A DNA stretch of 64,000 nucleotides from Flavobacterium sp. Sd200 (GTDB lineage: Bacteria > Bacteroidota > Bacteroidia > Flavobacteriales > Flavobacteriaceae): positions 1-64,000 of the forward strand of contig NZ_WUMN01000004.1 in NCBI RefSeq assembly GCF_009826935.1, in the 5' to 3' direction. The number at the start of each line of letters is the position of its first letter. Within the stretch, counting starts at the first letter, position 1. A program made the position numbers and the translations under genes. The notes below the pieces were generated by a model. That model saw nothing but the letters and a program-made list of their open reading frames with translations. It did no database searches and was not told the DNA's origin. Below, piece by piece: positions 23,023-33,914 of this stretch.

Positions 23023-23736
23023 ATGGCTAAATTAAGCGTAAATATTAATAAAATAGCTACCCTTCGCAACTCACGCGGTGGCAATGTGCCCGATGTACTT
23101 AAAGTGGCGGATGACGTTCAGAAATTTGGTGCACAGGGTGTTACCATACATCCAAGACCCGATGAAAGGCACATTCGTTATCAGGATGCGCGCGATTTGG
23201 TGCCGGTGGTTTATACTGAATATAATATTGAGGGTAATCCTATACAGAGTTTTATGGATCTTGTTCTGGAGGTTAAGCCTACACAGGTTACGCTGGTACC
23301 CGATGCCGATGATGCTATTACAAGCAATGCCGGGTGGGATACCATAAAACACAAAAGCTTTTTACAGGAAGTTATACAGGAGTTTAAGCGCAATGGCATA
23401 CGTACGTCTGTTTTTGTAGATCCCGATCTTAAAATGGTAGAAGGTGCAAAGGAAACCGGAACCGACAGGATAGAGCTGTACACCGAAGGCTTTGCACACC
23501 AATATGGTCTGGGCAATTTTGATGGAATAAAGCCCTATACACAGTCGGCAATACTGGCAGAGCAATTGCAGCTTGGGCTTAATGCAGGGCATGATCTTAG
23601 TCTTGATAATATTAAATTCTTTAAAGATAATATTCCCGGGCTTCTTGAGGTGTCTATAGGGCATGCGCTTATTGCCGAGGCATTATATCTTGGGTTGGAC
23701 AATGTTGTAAATATGTATCTTCAAAAACTAAAGTAA
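23023..23736 (+). CDS. pdxJ: Pyridoxine 5'-phosphate synthase
   Basis: From ATG 23023 the 237-residue product begins MAKLSVNINKIATLRNSRGGN, the typical PdxJ N-terminus. It condenses 1-deoxyxylulose 5-phosphate with aminoacetone phosphate to pyridoxine phosphate. The active-site segment VTIHPRPDERHIR carries the conserved His, Arg and Glu. GLNAGHDLSLDN and SIGHALIAEAL are conserved near the C-terminus. It is a TIM barrel of normal length. The stop is separated by one base from the downstream hydrolase gene. Confidence 0.96.
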   Translation: MAKLSVNINKIATLRNSRGGNVPDVLKVADDVQKFGAQGVTIHPRPDERHIRYQDARDLVPVVYTEYNIEGNPIQSFMDLVLEVKPTQVTLVPDADDAITSNAGWDTIKHKSFLQEVIQEFKRNGIRTSVFVDPDLKMVEGAKETGTDRIELYTEGFAHQYGLGNFDGIKPYTQSAILAEQLQLGLNAGHDLSLDNIKFFKDNIPGLLEVSIGHALIAEALYLGLDNVVNMYLQKLK

Positions 23737-23737
23737 T

Positions 23738-24502
23738 ATGTTATACTCACGTATAGAAGGAGAGGGTAAACCCCTACTGATTATTCATGGCTTTATGGGT
23801 ATGAGCGATAACTGGAAAACCCTTGGCGGGCAATATGCTGCACAAGGCTATCAGGTGCATGCTGTAGATATGCGTAACCATGGTAAAAGTTTTCATTCTG
23901 ATGAGTTTAGTTATGATGCTATGGTTGCCGACCTTGTAGAATATATAGATGGTAACAATTTAGGAAGGGTAGATGTTATAGGTCACTCCATGGGTGGTAA
24001 AGCTGCTATGTTTTTGGCAGTGCAGCATCCTGATAAGATTAATAAACTTGTAGTGGCAGATATTAGTCCTAAATATTATAAGCCACACCACCAAACAGAA
24101 CTTGAAGCCTTAAACGCGGTAGATTTTAGTGCAAAACCCGACCGTGCTGCTGTAGAGGCTACCATGAGCGAATATATTACTGATGCAGGTACACGACAGT
24201 TTTTAATGAAAAACCTGTATTGGAAGGAGCCGGGGCAGCTTGATTTTAGGTTTAACCTTGTGGCCTTTAATAAGGAAATTGACCAAATAGGGCAGGCACT
24301 GCCGGAGAATTCGCGTTTTGAAGGGCCTGCACTTTTTTTAAGGGGTGATCGATCGCGTTATATAATGGATGAAGATATCGAACAGATAAAAGAGATTTTT
24401 CCGCAGGCAGAAATAAAAGATATTACCAACTCGGGGCACTGGGTTCATGCGGAAAACCCTAAGGATTTTTTTGAAAAAACATTGAAGTTTTTACAGGACT
24501 AA
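23738..24502 (+). CDS. Alpha/beta-fold hydrolase (YbfF-like esterase)
   Basis: The 254-residue product has an oxyanion HG pair at 17-18, the nucleophile elbow GHSMGG with Ser84, an acidic residue in LFLRGDRSRYI and a probable catalytic His near 234 (NSGHWVHAENP). The pattern DMRNHGKS is typical of the YbfF/acyl-CoA esterase group. It starts 1 nt after pdxJ, so it is very probably co-transcribed with it. The substrate cannot be deduced. Confidence 0.9.
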   Translation: MLYSRIEGEGKPLLIIHGFMGMSDNWKTLGGQYAAQGYQVHAVDMRNHGKSFHSDEFSYDAMVADLVEYIDGNNLGRVDVIGHSMGGKAAMFLAVQHPDKINKLVVADISPKYYKPHHQTELEALNAVDFSAKPDRAAVEATMSEYITDAGTRQFLMKNLYWKEPGQLDFRFNLVAFNKEIDQIGQALPENSRFEGPALFLRGDRSRYIMDEDIEQIKEIFPQAEIKDITNSGHWVHAENPKDFFEKTLKFLQD

Positions 24503-26921
<2,419 letters not shown>

Positions 26922-26946
26922 TTTTTGTAATTTCTATTTTTTAGGT

Positions 26947-26984
26947 AAAACCCGGCATACGAATTATTCGCTGCCGGGTTTTTT
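26947..26984. terminator. Bidirectional terminator between GH97 and marC
   Basis: AAAACCCGGCA (26947-26957) pairs with TGCCGGGTTTT (26972-26982) over 11 bp and is followed by more T residues. The A tract on the left also gives a T run on the minus strand, so it can end both convergent transcripts. Confidence 0.88.
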
Positions 26985-27002
26985 AATTGTTGTTCGGTAG
27001 GT

Positions 27003-27635
27003 TTATTTAAAGCTGACTGTTTGCAATATGTTTACGACAGAGCTGGTAATATATTGCACGCCAATTGCAATGGTTATAAAGCCTATAATGCGCGATATGG
27101 CTACAATGCCCGATGCTCCTAATAGGTTGGAAATGTAATGTGCGCTGCGCATCATAAAAAATATTACCAATGCTACAGCAGCCATGGCAAGCGTGGCTAT
27201 TATTTGCTGTTCTATAAGTGGGTAATCCTGATACATAGCAATGAGCAACGATATGGATCCCGGGCCTGCAAGCATGGGGATGGCGAGAGGTGTAAGGGCA
27301 ATGTCGTTACGTTTTTGGGCATCGTCTTCTACCTCTTTGTGTACACCGCGGCCTTTGTTAAACCTGCGGTTTAATAATGAAAATCCTGAATTAACAATAA
27401 TAAAACCACCTGCTATGCGAAGCGCGTCGATGCTTATGCCAAAAAAGGCCAGGACATATTGCCCCACAAAAAAAGCAATAACAAGAATTATAAAAACGTT
27501 TATGGCTGTCCAGAACGAAATGCGCTGGCGTTCTTTGGTGCTGTCGTCCTGAGTGAGGCCAACAAAAATTGGTACTGCGCCAAGTGGGTTGATAACTGAA
27601 AAGAGTGCTCCGAAGATGAGTAAGAATAACTCCAT
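27003..27635 (-). CDS. MarC-family integral membrane protein
   Basis: The 210-residue product has six predicted membrane helices with a charged cytoplasmic loop around 95-112. The motifs SVINPLGAVPIFVGLT at the N-terminus and LAIPMLAGPGSI in the middle are diagnostic of the MarC/UPF0056 family. The family was once thought to export drugs, but its function remains unclear. Length fits. The gene is monocistronic, facing a terminator downstream and a promoter with a leader hairpin upstream. Confidence 0.92.
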   Translation of the reverse strand: MELFLLIFGALFSVINPLGAVPIFVGLTQDDSTKERQRISFWTAINVFIILVIAFFVGQYVLAFFGISIDALRIAGGFIIVNSGFSLLNRRFNKGRGVHKEVEDDAQKRNDIALTPLAIPMLAGPGSISLLIAMYQDYPLIEQQIIATLAMAAVALVIFFMMRSAHYISNLLGASGIVAISRIIGFITIAIGVQYITSSVVNILQTVSFK

Positions 27636-27951
27636 GTATTGAAATTGGGTTTATATATTTAAAGGTTTTTTACTACCTGCTGTAAAAGCAGAAGAGAGGA
27701 ACACCACATCCCTCTCTTCAAATATACAAATAACCAACAATAAAACGCATTTTAAAAAATGTAGTGCGTTTTTGCACTGCAAATATATACTAAAGATTTA
27801 AATTAAAAATTATAATGTTACTTAAACAAGTATAAATCTTTATTTTTTAACATATAACAAATATAGTTAACATTTTATCACCTCAAAATGTTTTAGAGGT
27901 GAATAGCTCTTTTATTTCGGTGAATGGTTGTTTTCTTTCGATATATGGTAT
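27636..27951. other. Intergenic region upstream of marC
   Basis: It contains two minus-strand TATATTTG boxes (27719-27726 and 27780-27787) and a 9-bp hairpin (GAAGAGAGG, 27691-27699, with CCTCTCTTC, 27711-27719) that would lie at the start of the marC transcript. A weak hairpin (CACCTC...GAGGTG, about 27880-27902) sits past the dioxygenase-like gene stop but lacks a T run. No gene is seen. Confidence 0.6.
27719..27726 (-). promoter_or_regulatory. -7 box (TATATTTG) for marC
   Basis: The minus strand reads TATATTTG, an exact consensus match, about 84 nt before the marC ATG. Transcription from here would begin at or inside the GAAGAGAGG hairpin. A second identical box lies at 27780-27787. Confidence 0.5.
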
Positions 27952-28713
27952 TTATGCTGCCACATTTATAGTGTGAGCTAACACAAAACCATCAGAAACA
28001 GTACCCGTAACCGTAGCTATTTCTGCTCCGGTACTGTCATCACTAAAAACATTATCGTTGGCATTATAGGTATATCCGCTCATTCCTTTGGTATATCCGT
28101 TAGCCGAAGACGCATTTACCTGTACCACTGCACTGCTGCTGCTTTCAGGAAAAGCAATTTGAGTTATAAGCAAAGATGTGCCTGCCGAATTGTAAACATG
28201 CACGTGTATGTGGGTAGCCCTACCAGTGTACCAACCCGGAAATATAGAAGTAAAAGCCACTTCACCATTTGCATTGGTAGTTTGCCTTCCCCTCAAAAAG
28301 TGGTTGTTGGTATAGTTGGTGCTTTGCATGCCACTGCCGCCATATTCGCTATAGTTGCCGTCTTTGTCGCAATGCCATATATCTACAATAGTATCAGTTA
28401 ATGCATTACAGCTGTTATTAGTGTTTTTAAGTGCAATGTTAATAGTTAACGGAATACCCGTCCTGTCGCCTATAATATTTGTTGCTACCAGCGTTGATGG
28501 GTTGTGTGTAGGGAAAGGCCCGGCAGTTTCGGTAGGTGATACCACACAATTGCCCGAAGTGCTTCCGCTGCCACTACCACTACCTCCAGAAGTATCTGTG
28601 CCTGAAGTTTCAGGAGTGGTACTGTCGTCTGTACTACAGGCATCAATAACTTTAAGTCCGGCCAATGCCAGTCCGGCCAGAGCAAACGTTCTTAAAAATT
28701 CTTTTCTTTCCAT
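27952..28713 (-). CDS. Intradiol ring-cleavage dioxygenase-like secreted protein
   Basis: The 253-residue product starts with an export signal (FALAGLALAGLKVIDAC) and a possible lipidated Cys26, though Asp at -2 is unusual for a lipobox. A Ser/Gly/Thr linker of about residues 28-55 follows. The rest matches the intradiol dioxygenase fold: SPTETAGPFP, then DIWHCDKDGNYSEYG (iron-ligand Tyr121 or 124), and FPGWYTGRATHIHVHV (Tyr162, His168, His170). All four expected Fe(III) ligands can be placed, so activity on a catechol-like ring is possible. The substrate is unknown. The neighbouring gene encodes a bicupin. Confidence 0.85.
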   Translation of the reverse strand: MERKEFLRTFALAGLALAGLKVIDACSTDDSTTPETSGTDTSGGSGSGSGSTSGNCVVSPTETAGPFPTHNPSTLVATNIIGDRTGIPLTINIALKNTNNSCNALTDTIVDIWHCDKDGNYSEYGGSGMQSTNYTNNHFLRGRQTTNANGEVAFTSIFPGWYTGRATHIHVHVYNSAGTSLLITQIAFPESSSSAVVQVNASSANGYTKGMSGYTYNANDNVFSDDSTGAEIATVTGTVSDGFVLAHTINVAA

Positions 28714-28802
28714 AATAGTCTTTGTTTTATTTCTGTTTAACGCGTGTTTTGGGGTGCTTATTAGTAAAATGAGGCCAACCGTCTATAATTGTCGGCCAAC
28801 CA

Positions 28803-29432
28803 TTATTTAGTCAGCTCGAGCATCAGGATAATGGCATCGGGCGAGAGGGCTTCTATTTCTACCTTTTTTATTCCTGTAAGGGCAAGGGCATCGCGGCTTT
28901 CCAACAGGCGGCCTTCTGCCTCAAAAGCTCCGTTTATTACAAATACAAATAGTGTAGAAGATGCGCTACTTGGGCTATAAGTAGTTTCGTTTCTGCCATC
29001 GAAAATCCCGATACATCCTTTTATGTTTTTCTCTTCAATAAAAGAGTGCAGTATATTCCTTAAATTGAAATTTACCGTAGCAGTCATCGGTTGGTCTGTG
29101 ATTATATCGGAGGCTGTAATAGACAGGTAATTTATTAGCTCTGCTTTATAAGGATTGATAAGGGTTATAGTGCTGTTGCCCGGCAGTACAGCCACATCGC
29201 CGGGAACTAATGTTTTTTTTGTATTGGCTACATAATCCAGTTTTCCTACTAAGGGTATCAGGAGGGTAGAGGTTGTGTTTCGCCATATACGTGTTACCGA
29301 ATGCTGCGGAGCAAGGGTTTCATCATTGCAAACAATCATTTCATTTTGTGTGCTGTAAACCTTATGAGTGTTAGTTTCGTTAAGGCTGCGCTGCTGCGCT
29401 TTATATATTTTGGCAGGGGTGTGTACTATCAT
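28803..29432 (-). CDS. Pirin-like bicupin protein
   Basis: The 209-residue product has two cupin-like halves. The first shows QHSVTRIWRNTTSTLLIPLVG and VPGDVAVLPGNSTITLINP. The second shows LFVFVINGAFEAEGRLLESRDALALTG and ends in LSPDAIILMLEL, which resembles the C-terminal domain of pirin/YhaK proteins. Classical metal-binding His residues of the first cupin are not evident, so catalysis is doubtful. It lies about 90 nt upstream of the dioxygenase-like gene on the same strand and may share its transcript. Confidence 0.75.
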   Translation of the reverse strand: MIVHTPAKIYKAQQRSLNETNTHKVYSTQNEMIVCNDETLAPQHSVTRIWRNTTSTLLIPLVGKLDYVANTKKTLVPGDVAVLPGNSTITLINPYKAELINYLSITASDIITDQPMTATVNFNLRNILHSFIEEKNIKGCIGIFDGRNETTYSPSSASSTLFVFVINGAFEAEGRLLESRDALALTGIKKVEIEALSPDAIILMLELTK

Positions 29433-29451
29433 AATCTCTTATCATTTAAAC

Positions 29452-29459
29452 CAAAGCTA
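29452..29459 (-). promoter_or_regulatory. -7 box (TAGCTTTG) for the bicupin gene
   Basis: The minus strand reads TAGCTTTG, an exact TAnnTTTG match, ending 19 nt before the ATG at 29432. Confidence 0.5.
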
Positions 29460-29540
29460 TAATTTGTTTATATGCTCTTTTTAAAATAGAGGTAAACCGT
29501 TTTCGTTTTGCGGCTAACAATTTTACGGTATCTTTATAGT

Positions 29541-30635
29541 ATGAAACTACTAATGTTTATAGCTGCACTGCTGTGTGTAAATATTGCTTTGGGGCAAACG
29601 CTTCAGGGTTTTGTTTATGATGAAGAGGAAAATAAACCTCTTGAAGGAGCCTTTGTTTATGTAGATGGTACTACTTTTTCAGCAAGCACCAATGCTAAGG
29701 GGTATTTTAAAATAGTAACCCCACAGCAGTTTAATGCGCCACTTGTAATAAGTTTTATTGGATTTGAAACTTTGCGGATTGAAGAGCCTTACAGCTACAA
29801 TAAGCCATTTAAAGCTGTATTGCGCACCGATGCCATTGCCCTGAAAGAAGTAGTAATAAACAAAGGCGGGCCGTTTAGCCGCAGGCAAATGCTAAAAGTT
29901 TTCAGGGAACAGTTTTTGGGGACTACGCGTGCGGGCAGTTCGTGTAAAATTGAGAATGAAGACGATATAAATCTTTATTTTGACCTTAAAACCAATTCGC
30001 TCAGGGCACAGGCCTATAAGCCTATACGTATTATTAATAAACGGCTTGAATATAAAATAAACTTTGACCTGGCCGATTTTGAAGTGAATTACAGTGCCAA
30101 AACGCTCGATGCTTTCAACATGAGAAGGAGCTTTTTTGCAGGGACTACTTTTTTTACTGACATTTCTAAAAACCATAGTGCCGACAAGAAAAGAAAAGAG
30201 GTATATCTTGGTTCGGCAGTGCATTTTATGAAAACTATTGCCAAAGGCGACTGGCAGGAACAAAAATATGGACTATATGCCGATCGCTGGCCTGCCGATC
30301 CTAACCGCTATTTTAGCGTAACCGATAGCCTTAGCTTTAAAAAGGTAACGCTTATAGATATCCCTCCTGGGGCGAAAAAAATCCGTGAGGAAATAGCGGC
30401 CAACAGTCAGTATTCCATTAAGGTTAAAGAAAAAAAAGGTGGGAAATTCTCTGATGTAAAGTTTGATGTGCTGTATGATAAACAACTGCAAAGCGGCCTT
30501 ATGTTTAACAACGGTTATTTTTATATAGATGCAAACGGGCTGTTCTTTCCGTTGAGCGAGATTACTTTTGTTGGCTACATGGGCGACCTAAAGGCGGGCG
30601 ACCTGCTTCCGGCAGATTATGTTTATACACCATAG
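29541..30635 (+). CDS. CarboxypepD_reg-like domain protein, exported
   Basis: From ATG 29541 the 364-residue product has a signal peptide (MKLLMFIAALLCVNIALGQ). A CarboxypepD_reg-like beta-sandwich follows at about residues 20-100 (LQGFVYDEEENKPLEGAFVYVDGT and later FKAVLRTDAIALKEVVI), the same N-terminal extension found in TonB-dependent SusC-like receptors. The remaining 260 residues are a beta-rich domain without a TonB plug or barrel. The frame extends 11 codons further upstream, but those residues precede the signal. It is a family of unknown role in the Bacteroidota envelope. Confidence 0.82.
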   Translation: MKLLMFIAALLCVNIALGQTLQGFVYDEEENKPLEGAFVYVDGTTFSASTNAKGYFKIVTPQQFNAPLVISFIGFETLRIEEPYSYNKPFKAVLRTDAIALKEVVINKGGPFSRRQMLKVFREQFLGTTRAGSSCKIENEDDINLYFDLKTNSLRAQAYKPIRIINKRLEYKINFDLADFEVNYSAKTLDAFNMRRSFFAGTTFFTDISKNHSADKKRKEVYLGSAVHFMKTIAKGDWQEQKYGLYADRWPADPNRYFSVTDSLSFKKVTLIDIPPGAKKIREEIAANSQYSIKVKEKKGGKFSDVKFDVLYDKQLQSGLMFNNGYFYIDANGLFFPLSEITFVGYMGDLKAGDLLPADYVYTP

Positions 30636-30725
30636 TAATGTTATTGTTACCCTAAAATAATATTATATACCAAGGGTATTTGGTATTTTTATATAAACAA
30701 ACTTGAAGAATTTTTTTGGATTATA

Positions 30726-30804
30726 CCTACAAGGTCTTTGAGACCTTGCAGGATAACAAAAGAGGTTTGCCTAACCTGCAAGGTTTTTTTAACCTTGTAG
30801 GTTT
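30726..30804. repeat. Paired palindromic repeats (CCTACAAGG type)
   Basis: The first hairpin pairs CCTACAAGGTCT (30726-30737) with AGACCTTGCAGG (30741-30752). The second pairs AACCTGCAAGGTT (30773-30785) with AACCTTGTAGGTT (30791-30803). Each has one G-U-type mismatch. The two units share the CCTRCAAGG core and are mutually complementary, so they could also pair with each other. CCTACAAGG/CCTTGTAGG words are typical of dispersed flavobacterial intergenic palindromes. Confidence 0.75.
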
Positions 30805-30838
30805 AACAAGTCCTTTATGTAATTGAAAAATACGTGCT

Positions 30839-31204
30839 ATGGAAACTAAAAAAACACTGGTCGTGGGTGCCTCTACAGAGCCCGGCCGATATGCATATAA
30901 AGCAGTAAAAATGCTGCAGAGGTTTGGCCACCCTGTGGTGGCTATGGGAAAAAAAGAAGATAACCTTGATGGAATTAAGATAGAAAAAGGTGCTGCTTCT
31001 TTTGATGGGGTTAATACCGTTACGTTGTACCTTAACCCCATGAACCAAAAGCAGTATTATGATTACATTGTTAGCCTAAAGCCCAAGCGCGTTATTTTTA
31101 ACCCCGGTACCGAAAATCCGGAATTGTATGCCATTTTAAAAGAAAACAATATAGATATCGAGGTAGGGTGTACGCTGGTTATGCTCTCTATAAACCAGTA
31201 TTGA
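30839..31204 (+). CDS. CoA-binding domain protein (Rossmann fold)
   Basis: The 121-residue product is a single CoA_binding_2 domain. It opens KKTLVVGASTEPGRYAYKAV (glycine-containing nucleotide loop), has the motif GHPVVAMGKKE, then the typical PKRVIFNPGTENPELYAIL and a closing EVGCTLVML. Length fits stand-alone YccU-like proteins, which bind CoA or a related nucleotide. It appears monocistronic. Confidence 0.88.
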   Translation: METKKTLVVGASTEPGRYAYKAVKMLQRFGHPVVAMGKKEDNLDGIKIEKGAASFDGVNTVTLYLNPMNQKQYYDYIVSLKPKRVIFNPGTENPELYAILKENNIDIEVGCTLVMLSINQY

Positions 31205-31492
31205 TTTTTTAGTGGTTATTTGTTGATTTGATGATTTGATTGTTTTTATATTTATAATGGAACGCGGATGACGCGGATGCTTCATACTCGCGGATTTGTG
31301 CGTTTTTTTTAAGACACTAATTGCACGGATTCACACAATTTTTCTTTGCGAATCTTCGTGTCTTCTTTGTGTGTCTTTGCGTTATAGCATGTTGTAAAGC
31401 AAGTTTACACGGATTTTCCTCATCGCTCGGCAACTCGTGCCCGACTCTGAAAGGGTTGCATGTAATATCCCCGCAGTATCTCCGTGGGCAGA
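31205..31492. repeat. Intergenic cluster of dispersed repeat words
   Basis: Between the CoA-binding gene and the symporter gene this stretch has no gene. It repeats CGCGGAT/CACGGATT words (about 31263, 31290, 31324 and 31409). It also contains copy 2 of the CTTTGCGAATC repeat at 31341-31387, related to 24606-24650. The mixture suggests piled-up remnants of short dispersed elements. Confidence 0.6.
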
Positions 31493-32992
31493 CTATCCCA
31501 AAACACGCTCTGCTTTCCTGCTAATGCATAGCAATAAAACAAAAGTTATCAGTCCGTTTACTATTATCAGTTCGTTATCAAAAACATAGTTTCCAAAAAC
31601 AGCCTGAGAGTTTAGGCTTAATGCCAACGTAAGCAGGGGAGAGGCAAGGCATATAAACGGCACAAGTTTATCTTTAACGGCATGGTTTTTCATAAACAGG
31701 CCAAAGCTGTACAGCCCCAGCAGTGGGCCATAAGTATAAGATGCTATCCTGAAAATCATGCTTACCACTGATTTATCGTTAAGCGAGTTGAATATAATGA
31801 TAACCACAAACATAAGCAGCGAAAAAGCCACGTGTACCAAATGCCTGTTGCGTACATTGTTTTTATTGGCAAGGTTTTCGGCTTTATCCATACCCAAAAA
31901 ATCTACACAAAATGACGTGGTTAGTGCCGTAAGGGCACTGTCGGTAGTGGCAAAGGTGGCTGCGGTTAAACCTAATAAAAATATTACAGCCGGCACTATG
32001 GTAAGGTAGTTAAAGGCAATTTCCGGGAACAGCAGGTCGGTGCGCGGCTTGCCCATATCGTTAGGCACGGCAATGCCATTGTTATTGGCATAAATATACA
32101 GCAATGCGCCCACGCCCAGGAAAAAGAGGTTGATAACCACAAAAATTCCGGTAAACGTAAACATGTTTTTTTGTGCCTCGCCTATGTTTTTGCAGCTCAG
32201 GTTTTTTTGCATCAGGTCCTGGTCCAGCCCCACCATGGCAATGGTTACAAACATTCCGCCCAATATTTGCTTTACAAAATGAAAACGGCTGCCGATAAAA
32301 TCTTCAAAGAAAAATATTTTAGAGTAGTTGCTGTTCTTTACGGTTTCAAAAGCTTCGGGCAGGCTAAGGTTCAGGCTGTCGCAAATAAAGTAAATGGTAA
32401 AAAAGACAGACGATACAAGGAAAAGCGTTTGCAGTGTATCGGTAATAATAATGGTTTTTAGTCCGCCTTTATAAGTGTAGGCAAAAATTAAGAGGAGCGA
32501 TATAAGCACGGTTGCCCAAAAGGGCACTCCAAAATCATCAAATACATAACGCTGCAACACGATTACCACCAGATATAACCTGAATGCCGACCCTATGGTA
32601 CGACTTATTAAAAATATCCCTGCCGATGTTTTGTAGCTATAATAGCCGAGCCGGCCTTCAATATATCCGTAAATAGAGGTAAGGTTTAGTCGGTAATACA
32701 AGGGTAGTAATACTTTAGCAATAATTATAAAGCCCAGAGCATTGCCAAGGATGAATTGGAAATATTTAAACTGCTCGCCTGTTGGTGCGCCTACCTCTCC
32801 AGGTACCGATATAAATGTAACTCCCGAGAGTGCCGTGCCAATCATGCCAAAAGCTACCAGATACCACTTTGAGTTTTTATTGGCCTTAAAAAAAGTATCG
32901 TTGCTACTGTCTTTTTTACTAACAACGCGCGATATGAATATAAGAATGCCAAAGTAAATTATTATTATGGCGAGTATGGTGGTAGGAGTCAT
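31493..32992 (-). CDS. Sodium:solute symporter (SSS family)
   Basis: From the ATG at 32992 the 499-residue product begins MTPTTILAIIII. The frame extends 16 codons upstream to 33040, but that extension overlaps the -7 box at 33017-33024. About 13 membrane helices are predicted. Family motifs include GMIGTALSGVTFISVPGEVG near the N-terminus (the first-helix sodium site region), FRLYLVV and LGLTAATFATTDSALTALTTSFCVDF in the second half. It imports a solute with Na+; the substrate is not evident. It is probably monocistronic. Confidence 0.9.
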   Translation of the reverse strand: MTPTTILAIIIIYFGILIFISRVVSKKDSSNDTFFKANKNSKWYLVAFGMIGTALSGVTFISVPGEVGAPTGEQFKYFQFILGNALGFIIIAKVLLPLYYRLNLTSIYGYIEGRLGYYSYKTSAGIFLISRTIGSAFRLYLVVIVLQRYVFDDFGVPFWATVLISLLLIFAYTYKGGLKTIIITDTLQTLFLVSSVFFTIYFICDSLNLSLPEAFETVKNSNYSKIFFFEDFIGSRFHFVKQILGGMFVTIAMVGLDQDLMQKNLSCKNIGEAQKNMFTFTGIFVVINLFFLGVGALLYIYANNNGIAVPNDMGKPRTDLLFPEIAFNYLTIVPAVIFLLGLTAATFATTDSALTALTTSFCVDFLGMDKAENLANKNNVRNRHLVHVAFSLLMFVVIIIFNSLNDKSVVSMIFRIASYTYGPLLGLYSFGLFMKNHAVKDKLVPFICLASPLLTLALSLNSQAVFGNYVFDNELIIVNGLITFVLLLCISRKAERVLG

Positions 32993-33016
32993 GTATAAAT
33001 AATTAGTTGTCCAGAA

Positions 33017-33024
33017 CAAATATA
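33017..33024 (-). promoter_or_regulatory. -7 box (TATATTTG) for the symporter gene
   Basis: The minus strand reads TATATTTG, an exact consensus match, ending 24 nt before ATG 32992. It supports the shorter start. Confidence 0.55.
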
Positions 33025-33026
33025 GC

Positions 33027-33119
33027 CACGAATTACACAAATTGAACTAATTTTTATCAGGCACCATAAAATAGGAATTTTGTGAAGCCAACTGATTATT
33101 AAAATTAGTGTGATTCGTG
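33027..33119. repeat. Imperfect long inverted repeat between symporter and recR
   Basis: The left arm 33027-33055 (CACGAATTACACAAATT, then ACTAATTTTT) is an imperfect complement of the right arm 33101-33119 (AAAATTAGTGTGATTCGTG). The right arm shares the 11-mer AATTAGTGTGA with the strong hairpin at 10957-11010. CACGAATTACAC-like words recur between genes in flavobacteria. Confidence 0.55.
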
Positions 33120-33149
33120 TCCTGAAAAAAAAATATCATACCATTTTCA

Positions 33150-33157
33150 TACCTTTG
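33150..33157 (+). promoter_or_regulatory. -7 box (TACCTTTG) for recR
   Basis: TACCTTTG matches TAnnTTTG exactly and ends only 7 nt before ATG 33165. A transcript starting at the usual distance would begin at or within a few bases of the start codon, so recR mRNA may be nearly leaderless. Confidence 0.5.
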
Positions 33158-33164
33158 CACTACT

Positions 33165-33785
33165 ATGGAAATGTCGTCGAAACTACTGGAAAAGGCCGTA
33201 GCCGAAATATCTCAACTGCCGGGTATTGGCAAGCGCACTGCTTTGCGGCTTGCCCTTCATTTGCTTAAGCAACCCGAAGAACACACACGCCTGCTGGCAG
33301 AGTCGTTACAAAAAATGCGCGAGGATATTGTGTTTTGCAACCGCTGCCACAATATATCGGATAATGATGTGTGTTATATATGCGCCAATCCGGGGCGTGA
33401 TGCCTCTGTGATTTGTGTGGTAGAAGATATAAGGGATGTAATGGCAATAGAGAACACAGGTTTGTTTAAAGGTGTTTATCATGTTCTTGGCGGAAAAATA
33501 TCGCCAATAGATGGTATTGGCCCAAGCCAGCTCAACATCCATACACTAACAGAAAAAGTAAAGACAGGCGGTGTTAAAGAGCTTATTTTTGCGTTGAGCT
33601 CTACTATGGAGGGCGATACTACCAACTTTTATATTTACAGGCAAATAAAAGATTATGATGTGGTAACATCGGCTATTGCAAGAGGAATTGGGGTGGGAGA
33701 TGAGCTCGAATTTGCCGATGAGGTTACGCTTGGCAGGAGCATTGTGCACCGCGTGCCATTCGAAAATTCTATAAAGAGTCTGTAA
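33165..33785 (+). CDS. recR: Recombination protein RecR
   Basis: The 206-residue product has a helix-hairpin-helix motif ([20 protein letters not shown], residues 15-34), a C4 zinc finger (C58, C61, C70, C73) and a Toprim domain from about residue 80 ([18 protein letters not shown]). The C-terminal Walker-like segment is [15 protein letters not shown]. RecR with RecO loads RecA during gap repair. A second in-frame ATG at 33171 is an alternative start. It is followed at once by a short terminator. Confidence 0.96.
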   Translation: MEMSSKLLEKAVAEISQLPGIGKRTALRLALHLLKQPEEHTRLLAESLQKMREDIVFCNRCHNISDNDVCYICANPGRDASVICVVEDIRDVMAIENTGLFKGVYHVLGGKISPIDGIGPSQLNIHTLTEKVKTGGVKELIFALSSTMEGDTTNFYIYRQIKDYDVVTSAIARGIGVGDELEFADEVTLGRSIVHRVPFENSIKSL

Positions 33786-33802
33786 AGCAGATGTGCTTTT
33801 TT
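33784..33802 (+). terminator. Short terminator after recR
   Basis: AAAGCA (33784-33789) pairs with TGCTTT (33794-33799) around a GATG loop, and three more T residues follow. The stem overlaps the recR stop codon and separates it from the polysaccharide locus. Confidence 0.6.
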
Positions 33803-33860
33803 AGCTATTATTTAACTTATAATAATAGTAGACGTAAATAACATTTTGTTAAAATGTACC

Positions 33861-33868
33861 TATATTTG
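33861..33868 (+). promoter_or_regulatory. -7 box (TATATTTG) at the head of the polysaccharide locus
   Basis: TATATTTG is an exact consensus match 46 nt before the first ATG of the locus. A TTTG lies 12 bp upstream, closer than the usual -33 spacing. Confidence 0.6.
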
Positions 33869-33914
33869 CATGGGTCACTACAACAAATATTCTTTGTGAG
33901 CCACTATTGGTTTC

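Noticed and set aside
27878..27905. Hairpin near the dioxygenase-like gene as a terminator
   Set aside because: The stem has a bulge and no T run follows on the minus strand.
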